Source: Minisyncoccota bacterium (lineage in GTDB: Bacteria > Patescibacteriota > Minisyncoccia > UBA6257 > HR35). From it: DNA of 6,007 bases. The notes beneath the pieces are model-generated. The model was not told the DNA's origin. It did not search any database and worked only from the letters and a program-made list of their open reading frames with translations. The stretch's first letter is position 1, and each line of letters begins with the position of its first letter. Shown one piece after another: positions 4,927-6,007 of the stretch. Both the position numbers and the translations under genes were made by a program. Location: NCBI GenBank assembly GCA_938048445.1, contig CALIVE010000064.1, positions 1 through 6,007 of the forward strand, written 5' to 3'.

Positions 4927-5505
4927 TTAATTAAGAAATTTATTTAAAAAAGGTCGAAAGTTTCTTCTTTCTAATCGTTTTAGGGTAAGATTTTTAAATA
5001 GTGGATTAGAATAATCCAACGATTTTTTACCTTTATGGGTTGTTGTGATAAATTGTTTTTCTGTATAAATAGCAAAAACTGCGCGAACAAATTCTTGATA
5101 TAAGAAGTTATTTGTATGGAAATAATCATTGTAATCACAGCTTATTTGGAGATTCTTTAAATCTCTCAGAATTACATTACTAAAATAATCCAAAATTTTA
5201 CTTGGATTGATAAAATGAACCAGATGTTCTTTAGGAATTTTATAAAAATTAAAAATGAGATCCAATATTTTCCGATCTGTTTCGTTTAATTTTCGTTTTT
5301 TTAAAAAATTTGAGACCGCATTCGAGAGCTTAAAAACAGTGGAACCACTATAATGCATACAAATTGGAAATCGGACAGAAAATCCTTGATTGCGTTTCCA
5401 TCTAGCCCAAATATCAGCAAGTGCAAAAATTCTTGCATAGCTTAGACTTAAAGGGCACACCGGATGCATATGAGCAATATCGAGGAAATATTTTTTCTTT
5501 CCCAT
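4927..5505 (-). CDS. Stand-alone leucyl-tRNA-synthetase-like N-terminal domain, HIGH motif lost
   Basis: This 192-residue protein matches the first part of the class I catalytic domain of archaeal/eukaryotic-type LeuRS. KKYFLDIA (4-11) is the first Rossmann strand. PVCPLSLSYAR (15-25) sits where family members read PxxxGxLHxGHAR. ALADIWARWKRNQGFSVRFP (28-47) and M50-H-Y-S-G-S-T match the next helix, strand and WHxTG(S/T)P segment. KIPKEHL...F..P..I..YF (89-109), S122-C-D-Y...F-H-T (counterpart of the SxDWxRxFxT segment) and F139-V-R-A-V-F-A-I-Y follow in register. The HIGH element (HxGH) is replaced by S20-L-S-Y23. The protein stops near where the CP1 editing insertion normally starts, so the KMSKS half, editing and anticodon domains are all absent. 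It should not charge tRNA. The frame is intact, and the gene begins 3 bases after the stop of the upstream SGNH gene without a Shine-Dalgarno. A recent pseudogene is possible but less likely. Confidence 0.7.
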   Translation of the reverse strand: MGKKKYFLDIAHMHPVCPLSLSYARIFALADIWARWKRNQGFSVRFPICMHYSGSTVFKLSNAVSNFLKKRKLNETDRKILDLIFNFYKIPKEHLVHFINPSKILDYFSNVILRDLKNLQISCDYNDYFHTNNFLYQEFVRAVFAIYTEKQFITTTHKGKKSLDYSNPLFKNLTLKRLERRNFRPFLNKFLN

Positions 5506-5508
5506 ATC

Positions 5509-6007
5509 TTATATAAATAACTGACTTATACTTTCAAAAATTTTTTGATGTCCTTGTTCATTAGGATGAAGACCATCCTCAGAAAGCAATTCTAAATAGT
5601 TGGATTTTATCCACTCATCAAATATACTTATGAAAATAATACCTTCTTTCTTACACTCCTCGTTAATTATTTTTTCATAGATTTTAATTTTCTCATTTAA
5701 AAAATAAACATTCTCTAGGGGTGCTGTTTTTTGTTCATCAACAGGAGTTAACCCAATAAAAATTATATGGCCAGTATATTTTCTTGCATTTGCAATTAAT
5801 AAACTCAGGTTGTTTCTAAAATTTTTTTCGTTTGTTGTTGGATTATTTTTAGACCCAATGCATTTTGTATCATTTATGCCTATTGCAAAAATAATAGTAG
5901 ACTGGTCATCAGGGTATACCTTTTTACATCTTACTTCAGCTTCAACCAGGAATCTTTTAATTACTTCATTGGTTGAATCCCCCGGGATACTTAAATTATG
6001 AACTAAA
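5509..6007 (-). CDS. SGNH/GDSL-type hydrolase (lysophospholipase L1-like), N-terminus outside window
   Basis: The visible C-terminal 165 residues and TAA stop belong to an SGNH hydrolase, a cytoplasmic or envelope esterase/acyl-hydrolase family using a Ser-Asp-His triad. Block II appears as VHNLSIPGDST (2-12 of the visible part, family form VYNLGIxGDT). Block III is A41-I-G43-I-N45-D46, supplying the Gly and Asn of the oxyanion hole. Block V is E-D144-G-L-H147-P-N-E-Q-G-H, with the catalytic Asp and His. IIFIGLTPVDE (81-91) is a common strand in the GDSL_2 subgroup. The nucleophile Ser of block I (GDS) would lie about 25-30 residues upstream, beyond position 6007; the GDS seen at 9-11 is part of block II, not the nucleophile. 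Substrate is unknown. Three bases separate its stop from the leucyl-tRNA-synthetase-like gene, so the two are almost certainly co-transcribed. Confidence 0.88.
   Translation of the reverse strand, partial: LVHNLSIPGDSTNEVIKRFLVEAEVRCKKVYPDDQSTIIFAIGINDTKCIGSKNNPTTNEKNFRNNLSLLIANARKYTGHIIFIGLTPVDEQKTAPLENVYFLNEKIKIYEKIINEECKKEGIIFISIFDEWIKSNYLELLSEDGLHPNEQGHQKIFESISQLFI

Noticed and set aside
4921..4935. Rho-independent terminator at the convergent stops (palindrome CTTAATTAAG, 4926-4935)
   Set aside because: It is a loop-free A/T palindrome without a G+C stem or a proper T-run.
5810..6001. Open frame of 63 codons on the + strand
   Set aside because: It lies antisense inside the SGNH hydrolase gene, whose minus-strand frame carries GxND and DGLHP motifs; the plus frame shows no recognisable feature.
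1..6007. CRISPR array, insertion sequence ends, tRNA or rRNA gene
   Set aside because: I see no regularly spaced repeats, no transposase motif or flanking inverted repeats, and no rRNA or tRNA secondary structure.

Overview
This is AT-rich DNA (roughly 30% G+C by eye) with tightly packed genes and no gene-free stretch longer than about 190 bases. The organism looks bacterial, most likely a candidate-phyla-radiation (Patescibacteria/Parcubacteria-type) lineage. That assignment is an inference from four things: the AT bias, the lack of Shine-Dalgarno sequences, TATAAT-type -10 boxes lying almost on the start codons, and a SIMPL-domain protein near a secreted Lys/Thr-rich protein with a Thr/Pro tail. 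TAA, TAG and TGA all act as stops, so the code looks standard.

Layout: (1) 3-194, + strand, end of a TsaC/YrdC threonylcarbamoyl-AMP synthase gene. (2) 198-1816, a two-gene type II restriction-modification cassette. The endonuclease (+) and the methyltransferase (-) converge with only 5 bases between their stops. (3) 1857-3068, - strand, a 12-helix BT1/folate-biopterin-type transporter, with a clear promoter directly at its ATG. (4) 3255-4920, + strand, three envelope genes that appear to be transcribed separately: a membrane-anchored SIMPL protein, a 97-residue membrane protein, and a secreted Lys/Thr-rich helical-hairpin protein. (5) 4927-6007, - strand, a two-gene operon of an SGNH hydrolase (N-terminus outside the window) followed 3 bases later by a 192-residue protein resembling the N-terminal catalytic half of archaeal/eukaryotic-type leucyl-tRNA synthetase.

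The restriction-modification pair sits exactly between two genes that would otherwise converge (tsaC and the transporter), which suggests insertion of a cassette. The most unusual object is the leucyl-tRNA-synthetase-like protein. It keeps the fold signatures around the HIGH motif but has lost both histidines and the glycine, and it ends where the editing domain should begin, so it also lacks the KMSKS half. It is coupled to an SGNH hydrolase, which suggests a repurposed aminoacyl-tRNA-synthetase paralogue of unknown role. A second theme is initiation: none of the seven complete genes has a convincing Shine-Dalgarno, and at least two have a -10 box exactly 6 bases before ATG, as expected for leaderless transcripts.
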